Translations under genes and position numbers: made by a program
Source: Agapetus fuscipes
Taxonomy: Eukaryota > Arthropoda > Insecta > Trichoptera > Glossosomatidae
NCBI GenBank assembly: GCA_951799405.1
Contig: OX637333.1
Location: 28,292,785 to 28,356,784 of the forward strand
DNA: 64,000 bases
Direction: 5' to 3'
Part shown: positions 23,301 through 28,639 of the stretch, piece by piece
How the letters are laid out: the number at the start of each line of letters is the position of its first letter
Numbering within the stretch: the first letter of the stretch is position 1
Notes under the pieces: model-generated
Told to the model about the DNA's origin: nothing
The model's database searches: none
The model's input: only the letters and a program-made list of their open reading frames with translations

Positions 23301-26300
23301 ACGGGAAAGTTAAACTCCAAGTATGAAAGTCAACGTTTTAACTGAGCCGCGGCGCATACAAATAATGTATCAGGATGTAAAGCAGCACCTCCTACGAGCG
23401 TCTCTATTTCTATATATTATAATAAAACTCTGTGGTTGAGTATAAAACTTGTTTTTTTTACGTTCATTCTTCCGCACCGCAAAAATACGTACATGCCTCG
23501 AGTATAACATTGGACGTTTAAACTCAAACACGGAGAAAACAAAAAATAAAAAACGATTTTAAACAGCGCCGTGTGGCCGTCTTAATTTTGATGCATTTTT
23601 ACAAAACGATAACTCCGAGTTACAACGTAAAAAAATATTTGTCTCGACGGAAATATGAACACCGAAAATGTCTCATAATTTTTGTCTCTCGGAAATATAA
23701 TTGTTTGAATAGTTCAAAAAACCGACACAATGGCGCACTAGGGTGGATTGCGTTTAGTATGAAAATCATTATCTTTCCATTATTAAATATAAATTGGAAG
23801 AGGAAAAATAAAATATGAATTACATTAAACACATAAAAAATATCACTTCAAATCCTAAAAAGAAAATATACCATTAAAATGCAATTTTAGCTACACGATC
23901 GTATGCAAAATTTGGGTACTTTTTAAATAATTATAAAAAACCAATGAAAAGTTTAAAAAAATAATGTTCATCTAGATAAAATAAAGCTAATCAAAATAAA
24001 TGTTGTGAAATAAAAAAAAGTTAGGATTCATTCATAACAACAGTAGAAATCTCCATTTAAGGTATCTCCGTAAATAAATTTATTTTGAATTGGTATTTTA
24101 TGGGAAAAAATACCTAATTTTATGTGTTAATTTAATCTGGAGAAAAATGCTACCTTACCATTGAAAATATGGGTTATTTCGGTCATCAAAGTTGGGCGCG
24201 CTGACCTCTCAATCACCCTTAATCACAAGGAATTTGTGGTTGGCGTTCTCAATCGTCCGGATGGAGGTCCAGTCCAGGGTTCACATAAGAGGTGCAAAAG
24301 TGCTTGAAGGCTCGATAGTTATTCCTTGTGGACACAAAATCAGCATAAATCGCCATAATATGCCCGGGCTCATTGATGTAAAAAGCGCATTCTGAAGCTT
24401 AAAAAGGGTGGTATTGAAATTCCCCTGTCCTGTAAAGAATTGTCTCGTCTAGTAACCTGTTGTGAGCCATACAGCCTCCAGGCGAGACCTGATAAGAGTA
24501 TAGAGATGGAGTAGGAATGCTTACTGGTGTTGGGTGTGTCCCAGCTCTCCTCCTCCTGCTGTATGACGGCACTGCTGACTCTGGGCGGCCTCCGTGGTCC
24601 CCCGCCGCTGCCCCCTCCCCCCCTCTCCATGCGCCCGGCGCCCCCCCTGCCGCCGCCGCGCCCCCCGCCTCTGCCCCCGTACCGCCCGCCCCGCCTGGAC
24701 GCCCCCCCGCCACCACCACCGCCGGGCATGCCGTCTGACACTATGGGACCGTTGTTGTGGAATTCGTTGTTGCCACGGCCACCACGATCTGGAAAAATAC
24801 AGTAACGTAAATTTTTATTCTTATTCTTCCTCTTGTAGATCTATGATCTGTTTATTGTGAAACTCCCTTCCGCGATGCAGAAGACCAGGTGTTCTTCCCT
24901 CTTTTGGGAGGGCGACCTGGTAGACGCTGGCTGTCTGGTATTTCCTGTGCAACACGCAACTAAGCTACACAGATAGTGTAACTTTTTGCCTGCGTTATCC
25001 CAGAAGGGGTCGCATGTAGCGCTTCGGGACCTATTTATTTTTACAGGTAGTAAGGGGGCCTGCCTCACACCAACCACTTTCAGTTGAAGTGGGGGTTTTC
25101 CAGCTACCGGGGGGGCTGGTTCTTATTTCTTGTGAAGGCTGAGAAAACCTTTGAGATCGAACCCTTGCTCTCGGCATGGAATGCAAGCATTCTACCAATT
25201 GAGCTATCGACTTTTTTACGAGCTTGATCGTCGTCGCTACAAAGCGCCAATTCTCAAGCAAGACCCAGTTGCTGTAAGGCTGGAAGGACCTTTGGTGACC
25301 GGTCATTGGTCAAGGTTTTATGAATTTTTCAACTCAGCGAAGAGCAAATTTGAAAATATAAATGGTATATTTTTGTGCTTCTCCGGGAATCGAACCCACA
25401 ACCTTCCCATTCAGAGTCCGAAGTGTTACCACTAAGCTACGGACCGGTCAACGGTTTGGATTATTCTTCTTTCGTTCATGCGGTCTACATGATCCCTCGA
25501 GAACCGTCTCCTCTTCCTGCTCCATCTGACGATGTCTTCAGTATCGCACATGCTTCTGATTTCTGAGTTCTTTAATCTGTCTCTCAGTGTTTATGCAGCA
25601 ATGGCACGGACGTTTTCATTAAATAGTTGTCAAATTGAGAAGTTTTGAAGACTTCATATCTGGAGTCTGCCGACAGCCGTCGAAACTCATAAATATACAG
25701 AACAAATAAGCATTCTTAGTGTGGAGGGGCTGTTTAGAACAGCGCATGATAGCGACATGTTTGCCGTGGTGCCAAAAAAATGATTTCAAAAGCTATTTAT
25801 TACTATTATTTTAAAGAATTCAGGAGTCCAATGCACGGCCCTTAATCCAGGCCTGTCCAAACAGTGATCAGCTTTCTTGTGGGGATTGTAACGAAAGGAT
25901 TTAAATAAGTATGCAGAGAAAATAAAGACATACAAATATTTGAATATGGAATAGAAAAAACAAGAGGATGGACCTTGAGAAAAAAAGGAGATTGCTTCCC
26001 CCGCTTCAGAGCCACAAGCATGTGACTTCTGTTATTATTTATATGTTGTGTCCTGTTGTGAAAATTCCTCATTGCTTAAATATCCTCACAAAAAAGACTG
26101 AAGAACCCAAGACAATTAAAGTTTTAGGCTTTCACGGCTGGCAGTTGTCACAGGAGATTTGCTTTCTGGGATCTGTTCCGTGGCTATCGAAATTGAAGCT
26201 TTTGGACGTTTCCCCCTTATCCGCAATGCGCTTCTTCAGCGTGATGATGATGTTGACGAAAGTGTTGCAAAACATACGGAAACTCCAACTCTTAGATCAA

Positions 26301-28104
26301 TGATCACAAAATGGCTCATCATGTAAATATTGTGACAGGATGTTCAGGCAGCTACATCTTGATTCGGCTGACTTCAGCGTTGTATGCGAGAGGCAGTCGC
26401 TGGAGATATGCAAGTGCAGGAGTTAGTCTACTCACAGGGTCTGGGCCTCCCCTGCTGTGTGTCCTTGTCAGGCTTGGTGTCCCACTCGCCAGAGACGATG
26501 CTGTTGGAGGGCTCAGGCTCCGGGGGCGCAGCACCCACCACCACCGCACTCTTCTTTTTCTTCTTCTCTTTTGTCTGCCAACCCTGCATAGACAAAACAT
26601 ATCAACGGTTAAAAGGCAATAGGGCATAAGCAACAAAAACTAAATTGTTCAAGAGAGCAGTTAAAAGTTTGAGATTTCTTTTTATTTCTACTTTTTTATT
26701 TTTTATCATATTGTTAAAATCAAAACAGCTCTAAAATAAAATAAAAAAGGCATTTATTGGCATTCCCATTAATGTGGTTTTACGATGTTTTACAATTTTT
26801 TATGTCACAAGTGGCTTTAGGACAAAAAAGGCCAAAATCTTGTCGGTTACACCAAAACCATACTTCGAAAACGCAGTTGTTTGCTTGGGCATAAACAACA
26901 AAAAAATCATTGTAGAGCTATAGCAGTAAGCGCATTAGAAAGAGCGGAAAATTATAAATAGAATAGCATTCATAACTCATTTTTGACTGTAAAGATCCGG
27001 TCCGTAGTTTAGTGGTTAACACTTCTGACTCGTAAATGGAATACACTTAACACCTATGTGTCACTCGCAGTTGAAGAGTTAAGAGTTATTACCTGCGTGG
27101 GGTCTGACTCCTCGAACAGCATGTTGCAAGCGCGGTCCAGGTCGTGGTCGCAGTCGTGCAGGGCCGAGCAGACCTCTTCCTCGCTGCGATGCGTGGTCTC
27201 CATCAGCCGCACCACCTTCTGCCGGTACAGGCCCGCCTCGTCCACCGGGTCTTTGACATCTTTCCCGGAGCCGCCACGTCGATTCTCTGAATTAGACTGC
27301 AACAAGCAATGTTGAGAAATATCACTTACAATGATTTTTATCCGGCGAGTCAATGGTGACACCTTCGAAGGTGGTTCCAAATGCACTAATTCGCTATTCC
27401 AAAACAAATCAGTACCTGACAGAAATTCTACAACTTTTTAATAAACATATCTTTAGCCCCCCCCTGTCGTCAGGTTACTTTCCGAGAAGTAGGCAAAAAA
27501 TCAGGAATCAAAACCACAATGTACCCCTGACTTCTGAAGAGTATGTATAAAAAAATACAAAACGTCAAACAAACATCCAAACGCTTAGCCTGCCCTTGAG
27601 GAACTACCTTGTCTAGACTTGTAATGACGTGACTTTGGAACTCAGGCAGACGCCAGGCGGTTTGTAGTTTTCAAATATATAATTTTTTGTCAAGTGCGTA
27701 CGCTATACCGAATGTAGCAGAATGGTACACTCAAAGTTTGCGTATCGCGTATGTTCATATGCATAGGGCTGTTCTAAATCTAAGCTGCAAGGATATGTAT
27801 CATTTGAGATTCTTATATCAAATGCATTCCCACAAGCAGACACGTATAATTTCGCGCTCACACATGCCGCATGTGGACCTGCAATATAAAAACCCAATGA
27901 TAATTGTTAATGATTGCTTATAGTTGTGCTTGGGCTGTGTGGAGTGTAGGTTTATCTATGACTTGTCCATGCCTTGACTGCTTATACTTTGGCTATGAAG
28001 TGTTGGTTTACCTGTGACTTATCCGTGTCTGACTGCTTGTGCTTTGGCTGTGAGGAGTGCCCGCTGCGAGTGCCTCCCTTGGAGGCCCTGGCTCCCAAGC
28101 TCAT
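2224..28104 (-). CDS. lig: lingerer (UBAP2/UBAP2L family), 19 coding exons, 3' end outside window
   Basis: Lingerer is a cytoplasmic RNA-binding, UBA-domain protein; in Drosophila it works with FMR1, Caprin and Rasputin in growth control and affects copulation behaviour (established knowledge). I traced 19 coding exons whose phases all agree, giving about 1,428 residues. Order: basic N-terminus; UBA domain (about 50-90); Lys-rich stretch; RGG box (about 150-215); DDWDNEEW acidic motif (about 247-254); 33-residue repeat array (from about 320 to 780); the family motif IPSSAVEMPG (856-865); then long Ser/Gln/Tyr-rich low-complexity sequence. Without 13 of the 14 repeat units the in-window product would be 999 residues. 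The start is the first ATG after an acceptor at 28138; no stop is reached, so 3' exons must lie below position 1. Introns are full of transposable elements. Confidence 0.93.
2438..2588 (+). repeat. tRNA-SINE 1, degenerate
   Basis: Matches the SINE 1 head (cgatagaatgcttccattcc) and body (gagaaccagtcccctcggga) with internal deletions. Confidence 0.7.
2589..2690 (-). repeat. TTAGAT-tailed repeat and hAT MITE fragments
   Basis: 2589-2632 is the tail end of a minus-strand TTAGAT repeat; 2633-2690 resembles the left end of the cagtggcgaagg MITE. Confidence 0.55.
2796..3037. repeat. MITE with cgtatacgcc/ggcgt terminal inverted repeats
   Basis: Begins agttcttgtttaccgtatac and ends with its inverse (ggtaaacaagaactaa). 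The same interior (taagacacattagtccagta) recurs at 40.1 kb, 40.4-41.0 kb, 52.1 kb and 63.8 kb. Confidence 0.75.
3270..3432 (-). CDS. lig: lig coding exon 18
   Basis: 163 nt: LATGGSSASSSYGSGKGVSV and on to APQQPYDQVQQPQDYKS, between CCCCAG and TCAG|GTCAGT, phase 1 at the end. Gly/Ala/Gln-rich. Confidence 0.87.
3520..3705 (+). repeat. RTE-like LINE ORF end
   Basis: Encodes a degenerate version of the C-terminal LINE segment seen at 10.84-11.02 kb (rkkWQLICNVGG) and runs straight into a TTAGAT repeat. Confidence 0.6.
3900..4024. repeat. hairpin MITE
   Basis: Two inverted arms of about 45 nt (tatataaacactgttttatt and its complement) around an AT-rich centre. Confidence 0.65.
4025..4317. mobile_element. 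MITE with ggggccgtccat terminal inverted repeats
   Basis: Ends ggggccgtccataaattacg and cgtaatatatggacagcccc; C- and G-runs lie just inside. A second, inverted copy is at 28258-28547. Confidence 0.8.
4608..4889 (-). CDS. lig: lig coding exon 17
   Basis: 94 codons: TQYYDMYGTGAGAGTRDASI, then PSFTSLSAGGGDARFPRG, two GGQEAGA repeats, and MPFYYFSQLPGGTYQQY ending TMYP before CCA|GTGAGT. GC-rich compared with its surroundings. Confidence 0.88.
5098..5385 (+). repeat. tRNA-SINE 1
   Basis: Has A box gatagctcggttgg and B box gggttcaaatccc, full body, and is cut at ccactcgccacattg. It ends about 13 nt from the lig exon 16 donor. Confidence 0.88.
5398..5573 (-). CDS. lig: lig coding exon 16
   Basis: 176 nt: GKSSVSSAASMNSGTGAG..., then QYIMSQPFYAQQPMPGYYED and MQMRVPHHAM, ending ATG|GTGAGC. 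The PFYAQQPMPGYYE pattern is typical of the C-terminal half of Lingerer. A tRNA-SINE 1 ends about 13 nt past the donor. Confidence 0.9.
5955..6203. mobile_element. MITE with ggggctattcttagac terminal inverted repeats
   Basis: Inverted repeats of about 55 nt (ggggctattcttagacattt ... aaatgtctaagaatagtccc). The interior contains ccaagatggccgcaag. A related copy at 56.7-57.5 kb is interrupted by younger repeats. Confidence 0.8.
6339..6620 (-). pseudogene. LINE ORF2 C-terminus, fragment
   Basis: The minus frame reads WNQLLPEVRASKSRENLKTH..., ALGVTIFTKRRYIKSSSSS, the pattern of CR1/L2-type ORF2 ends (W N x L P, then a hydrophobic tail and 3' repeats). A similar TKRRY end occurs at 29.1 kb. Confidence 0.6.
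6668..6764 (-). CDS. lig: lig coding exon 15
   Basis: 97 nt: YDTAVTSATNTLSNAQSAQS and on to SSSSKISTTS, ending CAG|GTACTG in phase 1. Ser/Thr-rich. Confidence 0.86.
6828..6955 (-). repeat. tRNA-SINE 3 head
   Basis: The complement has B box ggttcgatccc and the gggtcaagtgg-type A region, as in the longer copies at 22.1 kb and 39.9 kb. Confidence 0.7.
7005..7270 (-). repeat. tRNA-SINE 1
   Basis: Complement runs from cctggtcgatagcccagctgg to the aacttcttgccgcg end; the B box is lost. Confidence 0.8.
7469..7588 (-). CDS. lig: lig coding exon 14
   Basis: 40 codons: NSSWVSVHGNSGINAASTIP then YNNYQALQTNSNKISTKDSQ, between TTTCAG and CAG|GTGAGG. A truncated hAT MITE begins about 20 nt upstream of the acceptor. 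Confidence 0.87.
7608..7769. repeat. hAT MITE (cagtggcgaagg), truncated
   Basis: Shares about 160 nt with the complete element at 15024-15251, including gggaagccgatgggaaccgg and the ccactg end. Confidence 0.8.
7790..8112 (-). pseudogene. LINE (CR1/L2-like) ORF2 end and 3' tail
   Basis: The minus frame reads FGDRAFRIVGPLEWNRLPPG, a hallmark of CR1/L2-type ORF2 C-termini. Its last 60 nt (gagggcccttgaggtgtgac, acaaaaacggcgctc) match tail 1 of tRNA-SINE 2, so this LINE is the likely mobilising partner. Confidence 0.75.
8178..8300 (-). CDS. lig: lig coding exon 13
   Basis: 41 codons: VNSSATSFTASSILPGNVSV and on to QYQHTQPLNTYQ, between CTTGCAG and CAG|GTACTC. Phase 0 at both ends. Confidence 0.87.
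8381..8420 (+). repeat. TTAGAT-tailed repeat, 5' fragment
   Basis: Only ggtatgcggctgaccaccca plus a few bases of the family are present. Confidence 0.55.
8440..9168. mobile_element. long-hairpin element split by a TTAGAT repeat
   Basis: The arm 8440-8573 (ttaatttttaaaactgaac ... cgacgtttcgtcagcgacg) is inverted at 9040-9165, and the inner arms (8844-8930 against 8965-9040) also pair. The element is a near-complete foldback of about 465 bp once the inserted repeat is removed. A hammerhead-like core lies at 9035-9065. Confidence 0.75.
8574..8837 (-). repeat. TTAGAT-tailed repeat with target duplication
   Basis: Starts with (taatc)n and ends at cttgactt on the minus strand. gtcttc flanks both sides (8568-8573 and 8838-8843), which supports insertion as a discrete retroposed unit. 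Confidence 0.8.
9190..9360 (-). repeat. tRNA-SINE 2, 5' part
   Basis: Complement of the head (ccgttccgtagtctagtgg) and the aaaattcatatacc region; the 3' tail is missing. Confidence 0.75.
9554..9717 (-). CDS. lig: lig coding exon 12
   Basis: 164 nt: GLESQLTAAAKSSSSSN..., then YSAYPGQAAYSAKPAYHHAY, ending SQ before CAA|GTGAGT. Tyr/Ala/Pro-rich repeats of prion-like character. Confidence 0.88.
9720..10385. other. lig intron, no recognised repeat
   Basis: AT-rich intronic sequence between coding exons 12 and 11; I see no known motif. Confidence 0.5.
10388..10541 (-). CDS. lig: lig coding exon 11
   Basis: 154 nt: LASESLSAAVSVEQQNSSIS and on to TPQPTTVT, ending ACTG|GTGAGA in phase 1. Ser/Gln-rich and disordered in character. 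Confidence 0.86.
10815..11022 (+). pseudogene. RTE-like LINE ORF2 C-terminus
   Basis: Reads GCRGRGRPRKVWMDQISE..., CKDRKKWQLICNVGG then stop: the GRP(R/K)xxW end typical of RTE-type LINEs. It continues into a TTAGAT repeat about 90 nt later. Confidence 0.7.
11105..11366 (+). repeat. TTAGAT-tailed repeat (3' end of the RTE-like LINE)
   Basis: Full copy ending cttagattagattagattag. Its position directly after a LINE ORF end suggests the family is the LINE 3' UTR or a SINE that borrowed it. Confidence 0.85.
11380..11933 (-). pseudogene. LINE ORF2 C-terminus, broken by piggyBac
   Basis: Minus frames read LRTLYTAFVLSVLEYADIIW, SYEQAYINQIERVHKKFLRSL and, after a frame change, FLPSTKTNVMLHDGI: the post-reverse-transcriptase region of a CR1/Jockey-type LINE. 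The reading appears to continue beyond the piggyBac element at about 12974-13040. Confidence 0.75.
11938..12969. mobile_element. piggyBac-type element, internally deleted
   Basis: Flanked by TTAA at 11934-11937 and 12970-12973. Terminal repeats are cacattttttgcgggag and its near-complement ctcccgcaaacgatgtg. The right end has three subterminal aggcgtctcccgc or aagcgtctcccgc repeats, with a related motif at the left. It sits inside a LINE fragment. Confidence 0.8.
12292..12504 (-). pseudogene. acidic remnant inside the piggyBac element
   Basis: A 70-residue frame with MDESDGELCADNL and DDEFEFSDDG. Acidic N-termini are common in piggyBac transposases, and the position fits, but no DDE catalytic domain remains. 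Weak identification. Confidence 0.4.
13176..13408 (+). repeat. tRNA-SINE 2 (first half of composite)
   Basis: Complete head (A box gtagttcagtgg, B box gggttcgaatccc) and body, ending gacgaccaagctcgtaaaaa, where it joins tRNA-SINE 1 directly. Confidence 0.9.
13409..13637 (+). repeat. tRNA-SINE 1 (second half of composite)
   Basis: Begins ggccgatagctcaattggta right after SINE 2 and runs to tgtgtagcttagttgc. The same junction occurs at 25.2, 36.5 and 60.2 kb. Confidence 0.88.
13776..13910 (-). CDS. lig: lig coding exon 10
   Basis: 45 codons, SLALEHCISAGSVSASNTSS..., a Ser-rich low-complexity stretch, between TTGCAG and ATG|GTAACA. Both phases are 0. Confidence 0.87.
14082..14340 (+). pseudogene. 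5'-truncated copy of the 32.4-kb LINE
   Basis: Closely matches the ORF2 region 35724-36000 (agagcgatggtggacgtctt; ccttaccagcggaagtacat) with a short deletion. No function. Confidence 0.85.
14341..14405 (+). repeat. tRNA-SINE 1, 3' end
   Basis: ccttacctgtaaaaataaat to the tagctta end. Confidence 0.75.
14432..14599 (-). CDS. lig: lig coding exon 9 (UBAP2/Lingerer family motif)
   Basis: 56 codons beginning IPSSAVEMPGELGSSSIPML and continuing DVQFGALDL. This block is the short conserved UBAP2/Lingerer domain and confirms the family. It ends in a Gln-rich tail before CAA|GTTAGT. The 3' end of a tRNA-SINE 1 lies about 27 nt downstream. Confidence 0.93.
14740..14965 (+). repeat. repeat with hairpin and hammerhead-like core
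   Basis: Contains the hairpin ggaaccacgaac/gttcgtggttcc (14835-14862) followed by a hammerhead-like fold (14862-14925). I recognise no coding sequence. Confidence 0.5.
15024..15251. mobile_element. hAT-type MITE (cagtggcgaagg)
   Basis: 228 bp with about 40-bp terminal inverted repeats (cagtggcgaaggatgccata / cttgtatggcacccttcgcc-actg) and an exact 8-bp target duplication gaaatcag at 15016-15023 and 15252-15259, as expected for hAT elements. Confidence 0.9.
15288..15382 (-). CDS. lig: lig coding exon 8
   Basis: 95 nt: AVYSPNYGVYTSTDMSSQRK followed by PLQRARVPPPSK. The end PPPSK joins in phase 0 to IPSSAVEMPG in the next exon, which rebuilds a known family motif. A hAT-type MITE lies about 29 nt past the donor (AAA|GTAAAC). 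Confidence 0.9.
15735..16022 (-). repeat. tRNA-SINE 2 with tail 1
   Basis: On the minus strand it runs from near the head (tagtccagtggcaacac-like) to tail 1 (ctcttgaggtgtgatacaca, then cctaatatta). It is in sense orientation with the lig transcript and begins about 9 nt after the exon 7 donor. Confidence 0.88.
16029..16158 (-). CDS. lig: lig coding exon 7
   Basis: 130 nt (43 codons plus 1 nt) between TTTGCAG and CAAG|GTACGC: AQSPVSLNVSGTLSAAQ..., then KQDNRNILNSQ. The preceding intron is only 108 nt and starts with a partial copy of the exon 6 repeat. A tRNA-SINE 2 starts about 9 nt beyond the donor. Confidence 0.88.
16217..17648. repeat. lig: 99-bp tandem array in lig exon 6
   Basis: Fourteen complete 99-bp units plus a partial fifteenth (16217-16266) that begins the next intron. 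The cttacc word (donor complement) recurs exactly every 99 bp from 16262 to 17549. Copies are nearly identical. Confidence 0.97.
16267..17778 (-). CDS. lig: lig coding exon 6 with 14-unit repeat array
   Basis: 504 codons in phase 0 from CCAG|GATCTGAAC. It begins DLNNSSEYLPPSLEAA, passes a Ser/Asn/Met-rich stretch, then enters 14 units of 33 residues ending in LGLHAPK. Each unit boundary reads CCCAAG|GTAAGC, so there are 14 in-frame 5' splice sites at 16267 + 99n (n = 0-13). I take the last (16267) as the end of the longest form; the first (17554) would give a 75-codon exon. The array stays open in all copies. Only three copies differ in protein: two have Tyr to Phe and one Ala to Gly. Confidence 0.8.
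17942..18746. repeat. possible LTR interrupted by a hAT MITE
   Basis: Begins tgttacgaacg and ends attgtaaca (TGTTAC...GTAACA termini), with a TATA box tatatataaat at about 18637 and ttggtcc directly after, which could be a primer site. The first 80 nt are duplicated at 17845-17925. No target duplication or coding region was found. Confidence 0.35.
18032..18574. mobile_element. hAT-type MITE (caggcctggccaac)
   Basis: 543 bp with ends caggcctggccaaccc and gggttggccaggcctg and an exact 8-bp target duplication ctctagta at 18024-18031 and 18575-18582. Confidence 0.92.
19197..19315 (-). CDS. lig: lig coding exon 5 (conserved acidic motif)
   Basis: 119 nt between TTCACAG and CAG|GTCAGT. It encodes TEQSGMVFPSPDDWDNEEW then SGSLADTKVFTPSGPTLPPHQ, a block strongly conserved among insect Lingerer proteins. 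Phases (in 1, out 0) agree with both neighbours. Confidence 0.92.
19675..19945 (-). repeat. tRNA-SINE 1
   Basis: Complement reads gccggttgatagcccagttgg to gaagttacactatatgtg. Confidence 0.85.
20155..20374 (-). repeat. TTAGAT-tailed repeat, 5' truncated
   Basis: Has the (tctaaa)n tail and body up to gtgaaccattttttagag. Confidence 0.82.
20460..21340. other. no recognised feature (lig intron)
   Basis: AT-rich, with no open frame, inverted ends or family match that I can see. Confidence 0.5.
21361..21442 (+). pseudogene. 5S rRNA 3' two-thirds fused to tRNA-SINE 2
   Basis: gatcaccgaagttaagc, gggcgcgg, tacttggatgggtg and caccgcgtgttgttggc match the conserved 5S rRNA from about nt 41 to the 3' end, including the internal promoter region. 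The first 40 nt are absent, and tRNA-SINE 2 follows within about 6 nt. Confidence 0.88.
21448..21725 (+). repeat. tRNA-SINE 2 with tail 1
   Basis: Complete copy: ggtccgtagtccagtggcaa, B box ggattcgaatccc, body, tail 1 ending cctaatattattt. Confidence 0.9.
22012..22125 (+). repeat. tRNA-SINE 2, 5' part
   Basis: Head and first body segment; cut short by the SINE 3 that follows. Confidence 0.75.
22126..22380 (+). repeat. tRNA-SINE 3
   Basis: tRNA-like head (gccgcgggggccaagagggc, B box ggttcgatccccg), a palindromic middle of ttaataat/attattaa, and the end ggttggtgaattgcattcct with a T-rich tail. Confidence 0.78.
22445..22700 (+). repeat. TTAGAT-tailed repeats, two fragments
   Basis: 22445-22585 is a 3' part with the cttagattatagatt tail; 22605-22700 is a separate internal piece (ttcactttgccaatgtcacc). 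Confidence 0.7.
22742..23000 (-). repeat. TTAGAT-tailed repeat
   Basis: Full-length on the minus strand, ending at accttgactta. Confidence 0.82.
23013..23153 (-). repeat. TTAGAT-tailed repeat, internal deletion
   Basis: Tail ctaatctaatctaagttg and head gtggtcagccgcaaatcaac joined without the middle 110 nt. Confidence 0.78.
23160..24520. other. no recognised feature (lig intron)
   Basis: Mostly AT-rich; the block 24190-24510 has balanced composition and could be an old transposon, but no frame or terminal repeat supports that. Confidence 0.45.
24525..24788 (-). CDS. lig: lig coding exon 4 (RGG box)
   Basis: 264 nt. After RGGRGNNEFHNNG it encodes an arginine/glycine box with RGGRYGGRGGGRGGGRGG, then PRRPPRVSSAVIQQEEESWDTPNT. 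RGG boxes bind RNA and are methylation targets. The exon is far more GC-rich than the flanking DNA, which also produces long overlapping antisense frames. Donor A|GTAAGC, phase 1. Confidence 0.9.
24945..25212 (-). repeat. tRNA-SINE 1 (part of composite)
   Basis: Minus-strand copy whose head joins tRNA-SINE 2 at gctatcgacttttttacgag, the composite junction. Confidence 0.87.
25213..25450 (-). repeat. tRNA-SINE 2 (part of composite)
   Basis: Minus-strand copy from the junction to gctacggaccggtc; B box complement present. Confidence 0.88.
25451..26110. other. no recognised feature (lig intron)
   Basis: Includes short frames without family character; nothing I can name. Confidence 0.45.
26115..26290. 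repeat. PLE-like repeat (gttttaggctttcacgg)
   Basis: Shares gttttaggctttcacggc, ttctgggatctgtt and the ggacgttt ... gcttcttca block with 38188-38345. Such blocks are typical of Penelope-like terminal repeats; the assignment is an inference. Confidence 0.5.
26436..26583 (-). CDS. lig: lig coding exon 3 (Lys-rich linker)
   Basis: 148 nt (49 codons plus 1 nt) starting GWQTKEKKKKKSAVVVG and ending GRPRP before a T|GTGAGT donor. Phase 1 at the 3' end matches the next exon. A MITE end (from about 26598) lies only about 15 nt upstream of the acceptor, so the polypyrimidine and branch region is partly transposon-derived. Confidence 0.85.
26598..26995. repeat. MITE (atatcaacggttaaaagg), one end lost
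   Basis: Same interior as 37568-37978 and 57613-58110 (atggcataagca-type text, cttttgtcctaaaggcgct). The left end lies next to the lig exon 3 acceptor; the right end is replaced by a SINE 2 head. Confidence 0.75.
26997..27045 (+). repeat. tRNA-SINE 2 head fragment
   Basis: ggtccgtagtttagtggtta ... gactcgtaaatgga only. Confidence 0.7.
27093..27296 (-). CDS. lig: lig coding exon 2 (UBA domain)
   Basis: 68 codons in phase 0 between TTGCAG and CAG|GTAATA. It encodes SNSENRRGGSGKDVKDPVDE followed by the UBA helices (VVRLMETTHRSEEEVCSAL, then HDLDRACNMLFEE), a ubiquitin-binding fold typical of the N-terminus of UBAP2/Lingerer proteins. This is the strongest family evidence in the gene. Confidence 0.95.
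27775..27902 (-). repeat. TTAGAT-tailed repeat, 3' half
   Basis: Tail ctaaatctaagctgcaagg to aaaacccaatg; the head half is missing. Confidence 0.8.
27905..28060. repeat. degenerate 54-bp tandem duplication over lig exon 1 donor
   Basis: The block 28003-28056, which holds the 3' half of lig coding exon 1 and its donor, is preceded by a diverged copy at 27949-28002 and a partial third at about 27911-27948. In the intronic copy the donor GT has become AT on the minus strand, so it should not splice. Confidence 0.7.
28012..28104 (-). CDS. lig: lig coding exon 1 (start codon)
   Basis: 31 codons, MSLGARASKGG..., basic and Ser-rich, ending DTDKSQ before a CAG|GTAAAC donor. The exon begins upstream at an acceptor (TTTCAG, exon from 28137), so 33 nt of 5' UTR precede the ATG and a non-coding first exon must lie further up. 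The 3' half of the exon is duplicated inside the following intron. Confidence 0.85.
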
Positions 28105-28257
28105 CTTTACAAATATATACAACTGATATTTACACCGCTGAAACAAACAACACAATCAATACAATGAACAAATAAAATAAATCATACGAGAGCGGTAGAA
28201 AAGATTAAATTGTGTGAGCACTGAAAGTACTTCTTGTGACACAAGGCCATTTAACCT

Positions 28258-28547
28258 AAGGGGCTGTCCATATATTACGTCATTCGCATTAAGGGGGGGG
28301 GGAGTCTGATCTGCGGATGATGGCAAATGATGTTCGAGTACCAAAAGTGACGTCATTCTTGTAAATACCAATTTCTACAAAATATACAAAATATTATGTA
28401 AGTTATATAACATTATTGATTATTAAGCTCATCCATTATTACAGCAAGAGGGGGGTGGGGTTCATTAGATATAACTATAGGATGATTGTAAGGAGGGGGG
28501 GGTCGAAAATCGGCCAAAATCGATGACGTAATTCATGGACGGCCCCT
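28258..28547. mobile_element. MITE with ggggccgtccat terminal inverted repeats
   Basis: Inverted relative of 4025-4317: ggggctgtccatatattacg at one end and cgtaattcatggacggcccc at the other. TAA flanks both sides. Confidence 0.82.
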
Positions 28548-28639
28548 AAGAAGTTACTGTAATGACACGAAAATGCCTGTTAACCTGAAACACAAGATCT
28601 TGCGTGCTTCCAGTATCCACCTAAGGCTTGGAACCAAAA

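Noticed and set aside
24190..24510. Tc1/mariner transposase remnant
   Set aside because: No recognisable DDE motif or terminal repeats could be found on either strand.
24399..24860. Pro-rich plus-strand frames at the RGG exon
   Set aside because: Antisense of the GC-rich lig exon 4; they share no splice support.
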